From Amycolatopsis nigrescens CSC17Ta-90 (GTDB lineage Bacteria; Actinomycetota; Actinomycetes; Mycobacteriales; Pseudonocardiaceae), in the NCBI RefSeq assembly GCF_000384315.1, contig NZ_ARVW01000001.1, forward strand, positions 815,746 through 879,745: a stretch of 64,000 nt of DNA, in the 5' to 3' direction. Positions 26,512-34,641 of the stretch are shown piece after piece (position 1 is the stretch's first letter; the number at the start of each line of letters is the position of its first letter). Under the pieces are notes generated by a model. The model saw only the letters and a list, made by a program, of their open reading frames with translations, was not told the DNA's origin and searched no databases. A program made the position numbers and the translations under genes.

Positions 26512-27764
26512 CGGGTGGTCCCGAGCAGGCCCTTGGCGATGTGCGTCACCTGGATCTCGTTGCTGCCGGCGTAGATCATCAGCGACTTGGCATCCCTGGC
26601 CAGCTGCTCGACCCGGTACTCCGCCATGTATCCGTTGCCGCCGAACAACTGCACCGCTTCCATCGCCACCTCGGTGGCCGCCTCCGAGGAGTAGAGCTTC
26701 ATCGCGGACGCCTCGGCCAGGCCGGGCAGCTTGCCGGCACGCAGCTTCTCGATGGTCTGGAACACCATGTTCTGCACGTTGATCCTGGCCACCTCCATTT
26801 TCGCCAGCTTGAGCTGGACCAGCTGGAAGCGGCCGATCTCCTGGCCCCACAACGTCCGGCTCTTCGCGTATTCCACGCAGAGCCGGTGACACTCGTTGAT
26901 GATGCCCAGCGCCAGCGCCGCGACACCCATCCGCTCGAACGAAAAACTCTCCTTGGCACTGTCCGTGCCCTTCTGTTCCTCGGTCTCGCCGAGCAGCCTG
27001 TCGCGGCCGAGGCGCACATTGTCGAAGAACAGCTCACCGGTCGGCGACGAGTTCATGCCCATCTTCTTGAACGGCTTGCCCTGGGTCAGCCCCGGCATAC
27101 CGGCATCGAGCACGAAGGTGAACACCTTGCGATCGCGCTTGTCCACCGACTCGTCACCCTCGTCGAGCTTCGCGTACACCACGATCGTGTCCGCGTAAGG
27201 ACCGTTGGTGATGAACGTCTTCTGCCCGTTGAGCAGGTACTCGTCGCCGTCGCGGCGCACGTAGGTCTTCATCCCGCCGAACGCGTCGGAACCGGAGTCC
27301 GGCTCGGTGATCGCCCACGCGCCGACCTTCTCGAACGTGGCCAGGCCGGGCAGCCAGCGCTCCTTCTGCGCCAGGGTGCCGCGGGACAGGATGGTGGACC
27401 CGGTCAGCCCGATGCTCACCCCGATCGAGGCGACCACCCCGAGGCTGACGCCGGCCAGCTCGCTGATCGCGATCAGCGCCATGCCCTCCTGACCACCGAG
27501 CTCGAAACCGGCACCGCCGGCCTTCTTCGCCGGTGCTTCCCCGGCTTCCTTGGCGGCGGCCCGAGCCTTCTGCTTGTCCAGCAGCGTCTTGACGGCTTCG
27601 GCGGCCATCACGTCGACCCCGAAGGAGGCGAACAGCTTCCGGATGATGTCGTACGGCGGCAGCTCTCCGCTCTCCAGCGCGTCGACGTTCGGCCGGATCT
27701 CCTTGTCGACGAACTCCCGGATCGCGTCCCGGATCAGCAGATCGGTCTCGGACCACTCGATCAT
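26508..27764 (-). CDS. Acyl-CoA dehydrogenase
   Basis: 418 residues from ATG 27764 with AGGGAGAA upstream; the longer frame reads into the upstream SDR gene. FAD-dependent alpha,beta-dehydrogenation of an acyl-CoA. Signature [13 protein letters not shown] (mid-domain) and [21 protein letters not shown] (C-terminal domain) are clear. The usual catalytic Glu position reads IYAG rather than IYEG; a Glu in [13 protein letters not shown] stands where isovaleryl- and long-chain-type enzymes keep their base. A charged Lys/Ala insert (about residues 60-85) is unusual. Confidence 0.92.
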   Translation of the reverse strand: MIEWSETDLLIRDAIREFVDKEIRPNVDALESGELPPYDIIRKLFASFGVDVMAAEAVKTLLDKQKARAAAKEAGEAPAKKAGGAGFELGGQEGMALIAISELAGVSLGVVASIGVSIGLTGSTILSRGTLAQKERWLPGLATFEKVGAWAITEPDSGSDAFGGMKTYVRRDGDEYLLNGQKTFITNGPYADTIVVYAKLDEGDESVDKRDRKVFTFVLDAGMPGLTQGKPFKKMGMNSSPTGELFFDNVRLGRDRLLGETEEQKGTDSAKESFSFERMGVAALALGIINECHRLCVEYAKSRTLWGQEIGRFQLVQLKLAKMEVARINVQNMVFQTIEKLRAGKLPGLAEASAMKLYSSEAATEVAMEAVQLFGGNGYMAEYRVEQLARDAKSLMIYAGSNEIQVTHIAKGLLGTTR

Positions 27765-27774
27765 GAGGTTCTCC

Positions 27775-28647
27775 CTAGCTCGGCAGCCGGCCCGCGATGT
27801 CGTCGATCCGCCACGGCCCTTCGGTCTCGATGGTTCGCACGTCGTGCCAGCCGCCCAGCTCCGAGATGGCACCGCCCTGCACCGCGAGCACCTTGCCGTT
27901 GAGCGGGCACTTTTCAGTGGCCAGGTAGGCCACCAGCGGCGAGATGTTGGCCGGGCTGAACGCGTCGAACTCGCCCTCTTCGACCTCCTGCGCGAAGATC
28001 GCGCCCATCCCGGGCGTGGCCAGGGTGAGCCGGGTGCGCGCGATCGGCGCGATCGCGTTGACCCGCACCCCGTAGCGCTCCAGCTCCTGCGCCGCGACCA
28101 GGGTCATCGCCGCGATGCCGGCCTTGGCCGCGCCGTAGTTGACCTGCCCGGCGTTCGGCATGAAGGTGCCCGAGGCCGAAGCCGTGTTGATGACCGCGGC
28201 CGCGACCTGCTCACCGGCCTTCGACCTCGCCTTCCAGTAGGCCGACGCGTGCCGCAGCGGCGCCATGTGCCCCTTGAGGTGCACCGCGATCACCGCGTCC
28301 CACTGCGCCTCCTCCAAGCCCGCGATGAACCCGTCGCGCAGGATGCCCGCGTTGTTCACCAGCACGTCGAGCCGGCCGAACTCGGACACCGCCTGGTCGA
28401 CCATCTCCGCGGCGCCCTGCCAGTCCGCCACATTGCTGGTGTTCGCGACCGCCTTGCCGCCGGCGGCGGTGATCTCGTCCACGACCTCCTGCGCGGGACC
28501 GGCGTCCGAGCCGCTGCCGTCGTTGCCACCACCGAGGTCGTTCACCACAACGGCGGCGCCCTCGCTCGCGAACAGCAGCGCGTGCTCGCGGCCGATTCCC
28601 CGGCCCGCGCCGGTGATGATGGCGACCCGCCCGTCCAGTGCTCCCAT
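27775..28647 (-). CDS. SDR of the (3R)-hydroxyacyl-CoA dehydrogenase type (MFE-2 / Hsd4A-like)
   Basis: 290 residues. IITGAGRGIGREHALLFA coenzyme site, VNDLGGGNDGSGSDAGPAQ loop typical of the dehydrogenase domain of peroxisomal multifunctional enzyme 2, NNAGILRDG, and active-site YGAAKAGIAAMT. Mycobacterial relatives are Hsd4A and Rv3548c of steroid catabolism. The next gene is a MaoC hydratase, so the two together reproduce MFE-2 chemistry: hydration, then oxidation of the 3-hydroxyacyl-CoA. 15 bp after the MaoC stop and 10 bp before the acyl-CoA dehydrogenase start. Confidence 0.9.
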   Translation of the reverse strand: MGALDGRVAIITGAGRGIGREHALLFASEGAAVVVNDLGGGNDGSGSDAGPAQEVVDEITAAGGKAVANTSNVADWQGAAEMVDQAVSEFGRLDVLVNNAGILRDGFIAGLEEAQWDAVIAVHLKGHMAPLRHASAYWKARSKAGEQVAAAVINTASASGTFMPNAGQVNYGAAKAGIAAMTLVAAQELERYGVRVNAIAPIARTRLTLATPGMGAIFAQEVEEGEFDAFSPANISPLVAYLATEKCPLNGKVLAVQGGAISELGGWHDVRTIETEGPWRIDDIAGRLPS

Positions 28648-28662
28648 GGTTCCTTGCCTTTC

Positions 28663-29532
28663 TCAGTCTGCGATGACGGCGAGGCCGTCCTTGACCACGA
28701 CGGCGTCGCCCGCGGTGGTCTCGTAGGCGTAGGTGCTTTCGCCGTCGCTCCGGCCGGCACGCCAGATCTGGGTGGTGATGTCCTGGCCGGGCAGTACCGG
28801 CTTGGCGAACCGCACCGCGAGCCGCTTGAGCCGCTCGGTCCGGCCGTCGGCCAGCTCGGTGAGCACGGCCCATGAGGTGAAGGCCATGGTGCACAGCCCG
28901 TGCGCGATGATGCCGGGCAGACCGGCCATCTTCGCGGTCTCCTCGTCGAGGTGGATCGGCATCGGGTCACCCGCGGCCGGGCCGTACCGGAAGGTCTGGT
29001 CCTCGTCCACGTGCTGCACGACCTTCGCCACCGAGGACGCCGACCGCAACGACTCGTCGAACTTGTGCCCGGGAGCAAGCTCGCCGACCGTCTCCCCCGC
29101 GTCGAACTTGCGGAAGAAGAACGTCACGTACTGCTCGTTGACCAGCTCGCCGTCCTCGGTGCGGCACTCCAGGTACACCGCACCGCGGGTACCGTTGGGC
29201 AGTCCTTCGTAGCCGATCGTCTTGCCACGCGAGACGAGCTTGTCGCCGGGCTTGATCGGCCGGTGGAACCGGAAGTCCTGCTCACCGTGCACCAGCCGGG
29301 GGATCAGCTCCAGCGGCGCCACCTCGACCGCCGGCTCGATCAGCGCCTGGAACACCGGCACGATCGCGAACACCGGGGACGCGATCTCGCCGGCAAGGTG
29401 CCGCTCGATCGGGTCGTTGGTCGCCTTCGCGTACTCGGCGATCCGCTCCCCGGTGACCTCGAACCGGTACTCGTCGGCCCACCTGCCGATCCCGCTCGAG
29501 TCGAACTTCAGCTCGTCTTCGGAGTCCGCCAT
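28663..29532 (-). CDS. MaoC-type enoyl-CoA hydratase 2
   Basis: 289-residue double hot-dog protein. The C-terminal hot dog keeps the hydratase-2 motif around AGDPMPIHLDEETAKMAG with the Asp and His used in water addition, then GIIAHGLCTMAF. The N-terminal hot dog binds the acyl-CoA tail (FRFHRPIKPGDKLVSRGK). Length equals that of Rv3538/ChsH3-like proteins. It makes (3R)-hydroxyacyl-CoA for the SDR that follows. Only 10 bp separate it from the SRPBCC gene. Confidence 0.9.
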   Translation of the reverse strand: MADSEDELKFDSSGIGRWADEYRFEVTGERIAEYAKATNDPIERHLAGEIASPVFAIVPVFQALIEPAVEVAPLELIPRLVHGEQDFRFHRPIKPGDKLVSRGKTIGYEGLPNGTRGAVYLECRTEDGELVNEQYVTFFFRKFDAGETVGELAPGHKFDESLRSASSVAKVVQHVDEDQTFRYGPAAGDPMPIHLDEETAKMAGLPGIIAHGLCTMAFTSWAVLTELADGRTERLKRLAVRFAKPVLPGQDITTQIWRAGRSDGESTYAYETTAGDAVVVKDGLAVIAD

Positions 29533-29542
29533 GCCGGCCCGC

Positions 29543-29980
29543 TCAGGAGGCGCCGAGCAGGGTGGCGAACTGCTCGAGCGACTTGTCGAGGTTCTTCTTG
29601 CCGTCCTTCTCCACCGCCTTGCCGAGCGCGCCGACGATCATCTGCCCGGTGAACTCGGCGTCGATGGTGGCCCTGGAGCCTTCCGCGGTCTCCTCCACCG
29701 ACAGGTCGAACTTGACCTTCACCCCGGCCATGCCGGTGCCGGAGATGGACAGCGAGGACGGCGGCTGGTAGCTGTCCACCGTCCACTCGATCTTGTTCGC
29801 CATGCCCATCAGGGTGACCACCTCGGTGACCTTGCTGCCCTCGGCGAACTCCGTGGGCACCTCGCCGGACCACTTGGTGTGGATGGTCAGCCACTTCTCG
29901 AAGTTGTTCGGGTTCGAGAACTCCGCCCAGACCTTGTCCGGCTTGGCGGGAAGGTCAACGGAAGCACTGATCTGGCCCAT
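29543..29980 (-). CDS. SRPBCC (START-like) protein
   Basis: 145 residues of the helix-grip fold: ISASVDLPAKPDKVWAEFSN at the N-terminus, a central strand region KWSGEVPTEFAEGSKVTEVV, and a long C-terminal amphipathic helix. Such domains form a deep hydrophobic pocket and act as lipid or polyketide carriers or cyclases. In a beta-oxidation operon it may hold a bulky acyl or steroid-like intermediate; that is inference. ATG 29980 has AGGAGG close upstream. Confidence 0.85.
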   Translation of the reverse strand: MGQISASVDLPAKPDKVWAEFSNPNNFEKWLTIHTKWSGEVPTEFAEGSKVTEVVTLMGMANKIEWTVDSYQPPSSLSISGTGMAGVKVKFDLSVEETAEGSRATIDAEFTGQMIVGALGKAVEKDGKKNLDKSLEQFATLLGAS

Positions 29981-30037
29981 CGGGATTCCTCCTGTGTTGG
30001 TGAAAACTGTTGCGAGCAGGGAAAGTCGGGAAAGGTG

Positions 30038-31234
30038 TCAGCGTTCGGCTGGCTGGTAGGCGGTCACCACGACCGCGCCGCCGAGGCCGATGTTGTGCTG
30101 CAGCGCCACCTTGGCGCCGTCCACCTGGCGCTTGTCCGCGGTTCCGCGCAGCTGCCAGGTGAGCTCGGAGCACTGGGCGAGCCCGGTCGCGCCGAGCGGG
30201 TGGCCCTTGGAGATCAGCCCGCCGGAGGGGTTGACCACCCAGCGGCCGCCGTAGGTGGTGTCGCCGGCGTCGACGAGCTTGCCGCCCTCGCCCTCCGGGC
30301 AGAGGCCGAGCGCCTCGTAGGTGATCAGCTCGTTGGTGGAGAAGCAGTCGTGCAGCTCGATGACGTCCACATCGGACGCTTCGAGGCCGGCCTGCCGGTA
30401 CACCTTGTCCGCCGCGGCCTTGCTCATCTTGGCGCCGACCAGGGTGATCGCGCTGTCGTCGGTGAAAGTGTTCGCGAAGTCGGTGACCATCGCCTGTCCG
30501 ACGATTTCCACCGCCTGCGCGGCGAGCCCGTGCTTCTCCACGAACGCCTCGCTGGCGATGATCGCCGCGCCGGAGCCGTCCGAGGTTGGCGAGCACTGCA
30601 GCTTGGTCAGCGGTGCGTAGATCTCCTTGGAACCCAGGATGTCCTGCAGCGAGTACTGGTCCTGGAACTGCGCGTACGGGTTGTTCACCGAGTGGCGGTG
30701 GTTCTTCTCGCCGATCTTCGCGAACTGTTCCGCGGTGGTGCCGTACTTCTCCATGTGCTCACGGCCGGCGGCACCGAACATGTACGGCGCGGGCGGGGCG
30801 CCGGTGAACTCGTAGAGCTCGGCCTCGGCCAGGATGTGCCGCATCATCGGCTGCTCGCGGTCGTCGTAGGTCGAGCCGAGCGAGCCCTTCTGCATCTTCT
30901 CGAAGCCGAGTGCCAGCGCGCAGTCCGCGCTGCCCGCCTTGACCGCCTGGGTGGCCAGGTAGAGCGCGGTGGAGCCGGTGGAGCAGTTGTTGTTCACGTT
31001 GACCACCGGGATGCCGGTCATGCCCAGCTCGTAGACCGCGCGCTGGCCGGAGGTCGACTCGCCGTACACGTAGCCGACGTAGGCCTGCTCGACCTCTTCG
31101 AACGAGATCCCGGCGTCCTCCAGGGCCTTCGTTCCGGATTCCTTCGCCATCGCGGGGTAGTCCCAGCCCTCTTTGCTGCCGGGCTTCTCGAACTTGGTCA
31201 TCCCCACACCGACGACGTACACCTTGTTACTCAC
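30038..31234 (-). CDS. SCP-x type thiolase / lipid-transfer protein
   Basis: 398 residues from GTG 31234 ([17 protein letters not shown]); the in-frame ATG at 31276 lies inside a likely operator. The catalytic Cys is in [16 protein letters not shown] (about residue 80) and the His in [17 protein letters not shown] and the [13 protein letters not shown] segment place it with the peroxisomal SCP-x thiolases, which cleave branched 3-ketoacyl-CoAs. The C-terminal sterol-carrier domain of the animal protein is absent. First gene of the operon, 57 bp before the SRPBCC start. Confidence 0.92.
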   Translation of the reverse strand: MSNKVYVVGVGMTKFEKPGSKEGWDYPAMAKESGTKALEDAGISFEEVEQAYVGYVYGESTSGQRAVYELGMTGIPVVNVNNNCSTGSTALYLATQAVKAGSADCALALGFEKMQKGSLGSTYDDREQPMMRHILAEAELYEFTGAPPAPYMFGAAGREHMEKYGTTAEQFAKIGEKNHRHSVNNPYAQFQDQYSLQDILGSKEIYAPLTKLQCSPTSDGSGAAIIASEAFVEKHGLAAQAVEIVGQAMVTDFANTFTDDSAITLVGAKMSKAAADKVYRQAGLEASDVDVIELHDCFSTNELITYEALGLCPEGEGGKLVDAGDTTYGGRWVVNPSGGLISKGHPLGATGLAQCSELTWQLRGTADKRQVDGAKVALQHNIGLGGAVVVTAYQPAER

Positions 31235-31271
31235 GACTGCGTGCTCCCTAGTCCGTCGGGCATCTGCAAAC

Positions 31272-31295
31272 AACATACCGACCAGAATGTATGTT
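31272..31295. promoter_or_regulatory. AACATAC-N10-GTATGTT inverted repeat at the thiolase operon promoter
   Basis: Perfect 7-bp arms at 31272-31278 and 31289-31295. GACCAGA occurs just inside the left arm (31280-31286) and again straight after the right arm. The site is 38 bp upstream of the chosen GTG. Form and position suit a TetR- or GntR-type repressor of the catabolic operon; no such gene is adjacent. Confidence 0.45.
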
Positions 31296-31340
31296 GACCA
31301 GAGATGTGCGCCACTTGTTTGACCCTGCCGCTGGATTCAC

Positions 31341-32138
31341 TCAGTCCGCGCTGGTCAGCAGGGTTCTGGCGAGCAGTTCGGGGTTGTCGGACATCGGCAC
31401 GTGCCCGCACCCGGGGAGCAGGATCTGGCGCGCTTCGGGCACCAGCTTCCGCGCACGGACGGCCGAAATGCTCGGGATGATCCGGTCCCGCGCGCCCCAC
31501 ACCATGGTCACCGGCACACGCGGCCTGCCACGGAAGAACACCCGGTGCCGGTTGTGCACGAAGAAGGGCATCGCGCCGGCCGCCCGCACGACCGCGTCCA
31601 TCGCGCCCGCCCACTCCTGCTCGGTCAGCAGTTCGGGCCGCGCGACGATCAGTCCCCGCGCCCGTGTCCCGGCCACGCTCGCGCCCATCCGCCGCCGCAG
31701 GGCCGGAATCCGCAGCAGCGCCCCGCCCGGCGCGAGCATCGCCGGGCGCAGGATGGACAGCGGACCGTAGAACCCGGGCGTGCAGAGCGCGGTCGCGGTG
31801 CGCACCGTGCCACGGCAGGCGAGGTCCAGCGAAAGCAGACCGCCGAGCGAATTGCCCGCGATGTCCGGACGCTCGAGCCCGAGGCGGTCGAAAAAGGCTT
31901 CGAGCGCAGCGCAGAAGGTCGGCCGGGTGTACCTCTCCCCGGCCGGAAGCGGCGGCGACGCACCGAAACCGGGCAGGTCCACCGCGATCACCTCGCGGCG
32001 CTCGGCGAGCAGGTCCAGCACCGGTTCCCAGGCCCGCCAGTAGCTGCCCCAGCCGTGCACGAGTACCAGCGGACGACCGGATCCACGCCGGTCGTGCGCG
32101 AGCTCGATCCGGTCGAGCCGGCCCACGCTGGTCCGCAT
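31341..32138 (-). CDS. Alpha/beta-hydrolase
   Basis: 265 residues from ATG 32138 (MRTSVGRLD). Oxyanion segment LVHGWGSYWRAW, nucleophile Ser in IAGNSLGGLLSL, acid in WGARDRIIP and His in PGCGHVPMSD, so the triad is complete. Substrate unknown: esterase, thioesterase or C-C hydrolase. It lies upstream of the thiolase operon on the same strand with 106 bp and an inverted repeat between, so it may have its own promoter. A TTG at 32153 is an unlikely alternative start. Confidence 0.88.
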   Translation of the reverse strand: MRTSVGRLDRIELAHDRRGSGRPLVLVHGWGSYWRAWEPVLDLLAERREVIAVDLPGFGASPPLPAGERYTRPTFCAALEAFFDRLGLERPDIAGNSLGGLLSLDLACRGTVRTATALCTPGFYGPLSILRPAMLAPGGALLRIPALRRRMGASVAGTRARGLIVARPELLTEQEWAGAMDAVVRAAGAMPFFVHNRHRVFFRGRPRVPVTMVWGARDRIIPSISAVRARKLVPEARQILLPGCGHVPMSDNPELLARTLLTSAD

Positions 32139-32225
32139 GACGCGAACATACAATCAGCCCTGAACGTAAAACAAGAAAAAGCCGGTCAGGGAATGCGACC
32201 CACTCGCAACCGCGATGGCGGCTCG

Positions 32226-32244
32226 CTAGGTTAGCCTAACCTCC
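32226..32244. promoter_or_regulatory. IdeR/DmdR-type iron box
   Basis: CTAGGTTAGCCTAACCTCC matches the IdeR consensus at 15 of 19 positions and contains the perfect 15-bp dyad AGGTTAG-C-CTAACCT (32228-32242). It ends one base before a possible GTG start (32245) and 33 bp before ATG 32278, so bound repressor would block transcription. Confidence 0.65.
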
Positions 32245-32277
32245 GTGGAACAGCTGGCGAACACGATCGAGCAACCC

Positions 32278-33087
32278 ATGACGAGCACCGAGCCCCGGCT
32301 GCACGCCGACGCACTGACGCTCGCCTACGACGGCCGGACCGTCGCCGAGGACCTGGGCGTGGTCATCCCGGACAAGTCGTTCACCGTCATCGTCGGGCCG
32401 AACGCCTGCGGCAAGACCACCCTGCTGCGTGCGCTGGCCAGGATGCTCAAACCGCGCAAGGGCACCGTCTACCTGGACGGCGAGGTGATCAGCTCGATGC
32501 CGGCGAAGCAGGTGGCCAGAAGGCTCGGCCTGCTGCCGCAGAGCTCGATCGCACCGGACGGCATCACGGTCGCCGACCTGGTCGCCCGCGGCCGCTACCC
32601 GCACCAGCGGCTGCTGCGGCAGTGGTCCCGCGAGGACGCCGCCGTGGTGGACCGCGCGATGCGCTCGACCGGGGTACTGGACCTGGCCGAGCGGCTGGTC
32701 GACGAGCTCTCCGGCGGGCAGCGGCAGCGGGTCTGGCTGGCCATGGCGCTGGCCCAGGAGACCGACCTGCTGCTGCTCGACGAGCCGACCACCTACCTGG
32801 ACATCGCGCACCAGATCGACATCCTCGACCTGTGCGCGGAACTGCACTCGCAGCAGGGCCGGACGCTGGTCGCGGTGCTGCACGACCTGAACCACGCGGC
32901 CCGCTACGCCACGCACATGATCGCCATGCGCGACGGCGACATCCTGGCCACCGGCGCCCCGTCCGAAGTGGTCACCGCCGAGCGCGTCGAGGAGATCTTC
33001 GAACTGCCCTGCCGGGTGATGCCCGACCCGGAGACCGGTACCCCGCTGGTGATCCCGAAGGCGCACCAGCACCGGCGCACGGCTTGA
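32278..33087 (+). CDS. FecE-type ABC transporter ATPase for ferric siderophore uptake
   Basis: 269 residues. Walker A GPNACGKTTLLRAL (about 40-53), Q-loop LLPQSS, signature LSGGQRQRVWLAM (about 146), Walker B LLLLDEPTTYLD, H-loop AVLHDLNHAARYA. RGRYPHQRLL after the Q-loop is typical of FepC/FecE iron-siderophore ATPases. An iron box directly upstream fits iron repression. No permease or binding-protein gene is adjacent, so it must serve components encoded elsewhere. GTG 32245 would add 11 residues; ATG 32278 agrees better with homologues. Confidence 0.9.
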   Translation: MTSTEPRLHADALTLAYDGRTVAEDLGVVIPDKSFTVIVGPNACGKTTLLRALARMLKPRKGTVYLDGEVISSMPAKQVARRLGLLPQSSIAPDGITVADLVARGRYPHQRLLRQWSREDAAVVDRAMRSTGVLDLAERLVDELSGGQRQRVWLAMALAQETDLLLLDEPTTYLDIAHQIDILDLCAELHSQQGRTLVAVLHDLNHAARYATHMIAMRDGDILATGAPSEVVTAERVEEIFELPCRVMPDPETGTPLVIPKAHQHRRTA

Positions 33088-33105
33088 GCGCACGCGGGTT
33101 CAGTA

Positions 33106-33117
33106 CCGTGATCACGG
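33106..33117. promoter_or_regulatory. CCGTGATCACGG palindrome overlapping the next ribosome site
   Basis: Perfect 12-bp palindrome whose last bases run into GGAGG (33116-33120) of the methyltransferase gene. It could be an operator or, as RNA, sequester the ribosome site. Confidence 0.3.
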
Positions 33118-33124
33118 AGGTGCC

Positions 33125-33781
33125 ATGAACCAGGAACTCTGGACCACAGTAGACGAATACCTCATCGACGCGCTGATCCCGAACGACCCGGCGCTCGACG
33201 CCGCGCAGGCCAGCAGCATGGCGGCCGGGCTGCCCGCGATCGCGGTCACGGCAAACCAGGGCAAGCTGCTCAACCTGCTGGCCAGGGTGCTCAACGCGAA
33301 GTCCGTGCTCGAGATCGGCACGCTCGGCGGCTACAGCACGATCTGGCTCGCCAGGGCACTGCCACCGGACGGCCGGCTCGTCACCTGCGAGTTCGAGCCG
33401 GCACATGCCGAGGTGGCGCGGGCGAACATCGCGGAGGCCGGGCTCGGCGATCTGGTCGACCTGCGGGTCGGCCCGGCGATCGAGACCCTGCCCCAGCTCG
33501 CCGGCCCGTTCGACCTGTCGTTCATCGACGCGGACAAGCAGAGCAACCCGGAGTACTTCCAGTGGGCGCTGCGGTTGTCCAGGCCGGGCAGCCTGATCAT
33601 CGTGGACAACGTGGTGCGGGGCGGCGCCGTCGCGAACGGCACCAGTGACGACCCGTCGATCCAGGGGGTGCGCCGGCTGCACGAGATCATCGCCACCGAG
33701 CCGCGGGTGGACGCGACCGCCGTGCAGACCGTCGGCGGCAAGGGCTACGACGGCTTCACCATCGCACTCGTCACCAGCTGA
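33125..33781 (+). CDS. SAM-dependent O-methyltransferase (COMT/Rv0187-like)
   Basis: 218 residues, normal for the class-I cation-dependent O-methyltransferases. SAM motif I VLEIGTLGGYSTIWLAR, acidic end of strand 2 CEFEPAHAEVA, and the metal-binding segment FIDADKQSNPEYF with a second Asp-Asn pair in IIVDNVVRGG. Such enzymes methylate catechol-like hydroxyls with Mg2+ or Mn2+. GGAGG stands 5 nt before the ATG. It follows the iron-regulated ATPase by 37 bp, so read-through is possible; a catechol substrate beside iron uptake is suggestive only. Confidence 0.9.
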   Translation: MNQELWTTVDEYLIDALIPNDPALDAAQASSMAAGLPAIAVTANQGKLLNLLARVLNAKSVLEIGTLGGYSTIWLARALPPDGRLVTCEFEPAHAEVARANIAEAGLGDLVDLRVGPAIETLPQLAGPFDLSFIDADKQSNPEYFQWALRLSRPGSLIIVDNVVRGGAVANGTSDDPSIQGVRRLHEIIATEPRVDATAVQTVGGKGYDGFTIALVTS

Positions 33782-33806
33782 CGAACCGACCCCTTCAAGG
33801 CCGCGG

Positions 33807-34487
33807 TCAGACGCCTGCGGTCTGGCGGATCCAGGCGCGGGTCGCCGGCACGCTGCTGTACTGCTGGGTGGACGAACCGTCCGCGGTCGAGGCGACCCCG
33901 ACCTGGACACCGCCGGACATCTGCGGCCCGCCGGAGTCGCCGGACCAGGCGTTGCCGGTGATCCTGCTGGTGCACAGCGCCTGGCCGCCGTAGTAATCCC
34001 GGCAAATCGAGCTCATCCGCACGTCGGCCACCTTGAGCTGCGGGGAGACCGGGCCGTTGCGGCTGGTGTAGCCCCAACCGTAGATCTGGTTGGTGGCGCC
34101 GATCGCCGGGTTGGTGTCGCCGAGCGTGGAGTAGGCACTGGTCTGCACCGGCGTGCTCAGCCGCAGCAGGGACTGGTCGGCGGACGGGCTGTTGTGGTAC
34201 TGGCTCACCGTGGCGAGGGTGCCCTGCGCGCGGTGCACGTTGCCGACGCGCACGGTGAGGCTGCTGCCGACGCAGTGTTTCGCGGTGAGCACCCATTCCG
34301 GCGCGATGATGGTGCCGGAGCAGGTGAACGAGCCACTCCGGTACACCGCGGCGGACCAGGGGGCGGAGGTGACCAGGCTGCCACCGATGATGTTGGTCTC
34401 CACGGGGCCCTCGTCCGCGACCGCCGGTGCGGCGGAGGCGATGGCGGTCACCGAGGCGAACAGGAGCAGGGTTGCGCGCACACGCAT
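33807..34487 (-). CDS. Secreted trypsin-like serine protease (S1)
   Basis: 226 residues from ATG 34487, with GGAG upstream; the longer frame to 34634 is non-coding. Signal peptide ends near residue 24 (AVA-DEG), followed by a short propeptide and IIGG at 33-36, where activation cleavage would occur. Catalytic His71 (LTAKHC), Asp103 (SADQSLLRL) and Ser184 (GDSGGP) are all present, with Cys pairs flanking them. Extracellular endopeptidase; the Asp at 178-185 surroundings suggest trypsin-type specificity but this is not certain. Converges with the methyltransferase, 25 bp between stops. Confidence 0.93.
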   Translation of the reverse strand: MRVRATLLLFASVTAIASAAPAVADEGPVETNIIGGSLVTSAPWSAAVYRSGSFTCSGTIIAPEWVLTAKHCVGSSLTVRVGNVHRAQGTLATVSQYHNSPSADQSLLRLSTPVQTSAYSTLGDTNPAIGATNQIYGWGYTSRNGPVSPQLKVADVRMSSICRDYYGGQALCTSRITGNAWSGDSGGPQMSGGVQVGVASTADGSSTQQYSSVPATRAWIRQTAGV

Positions 34488-34641
34488 GGGGATCTCCTCG
34501 TCCAGATGGGCTCGCCCAGCTAGGCAGGGTGGACAGGCAGGTGGATAGGCAGGGGTGGACGAGCAGGCCAAGGATGAGTGGCCGCGCACCCGCTCGGAAA
34601 CGGGGAATTCCCGCTCCCCCTCGGTGTCGCGCACCGGGGTG

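Noticed and set aside
26541..27902. 453-codon open frame on plus, antisense to the acyl-CoA dehydrogenase
   Set aside because: No family features; the opposite strand codes for a textbook acyl-CoA dehydrogenase.
32245..33087. GTG 32245 as the start of the ABC ATPase
   Set aside because: It directly abuts the iron box without a ribosome site; ATG 32278 agrees with homologues. Leaderless initiation at 32245 is not fully excluded.
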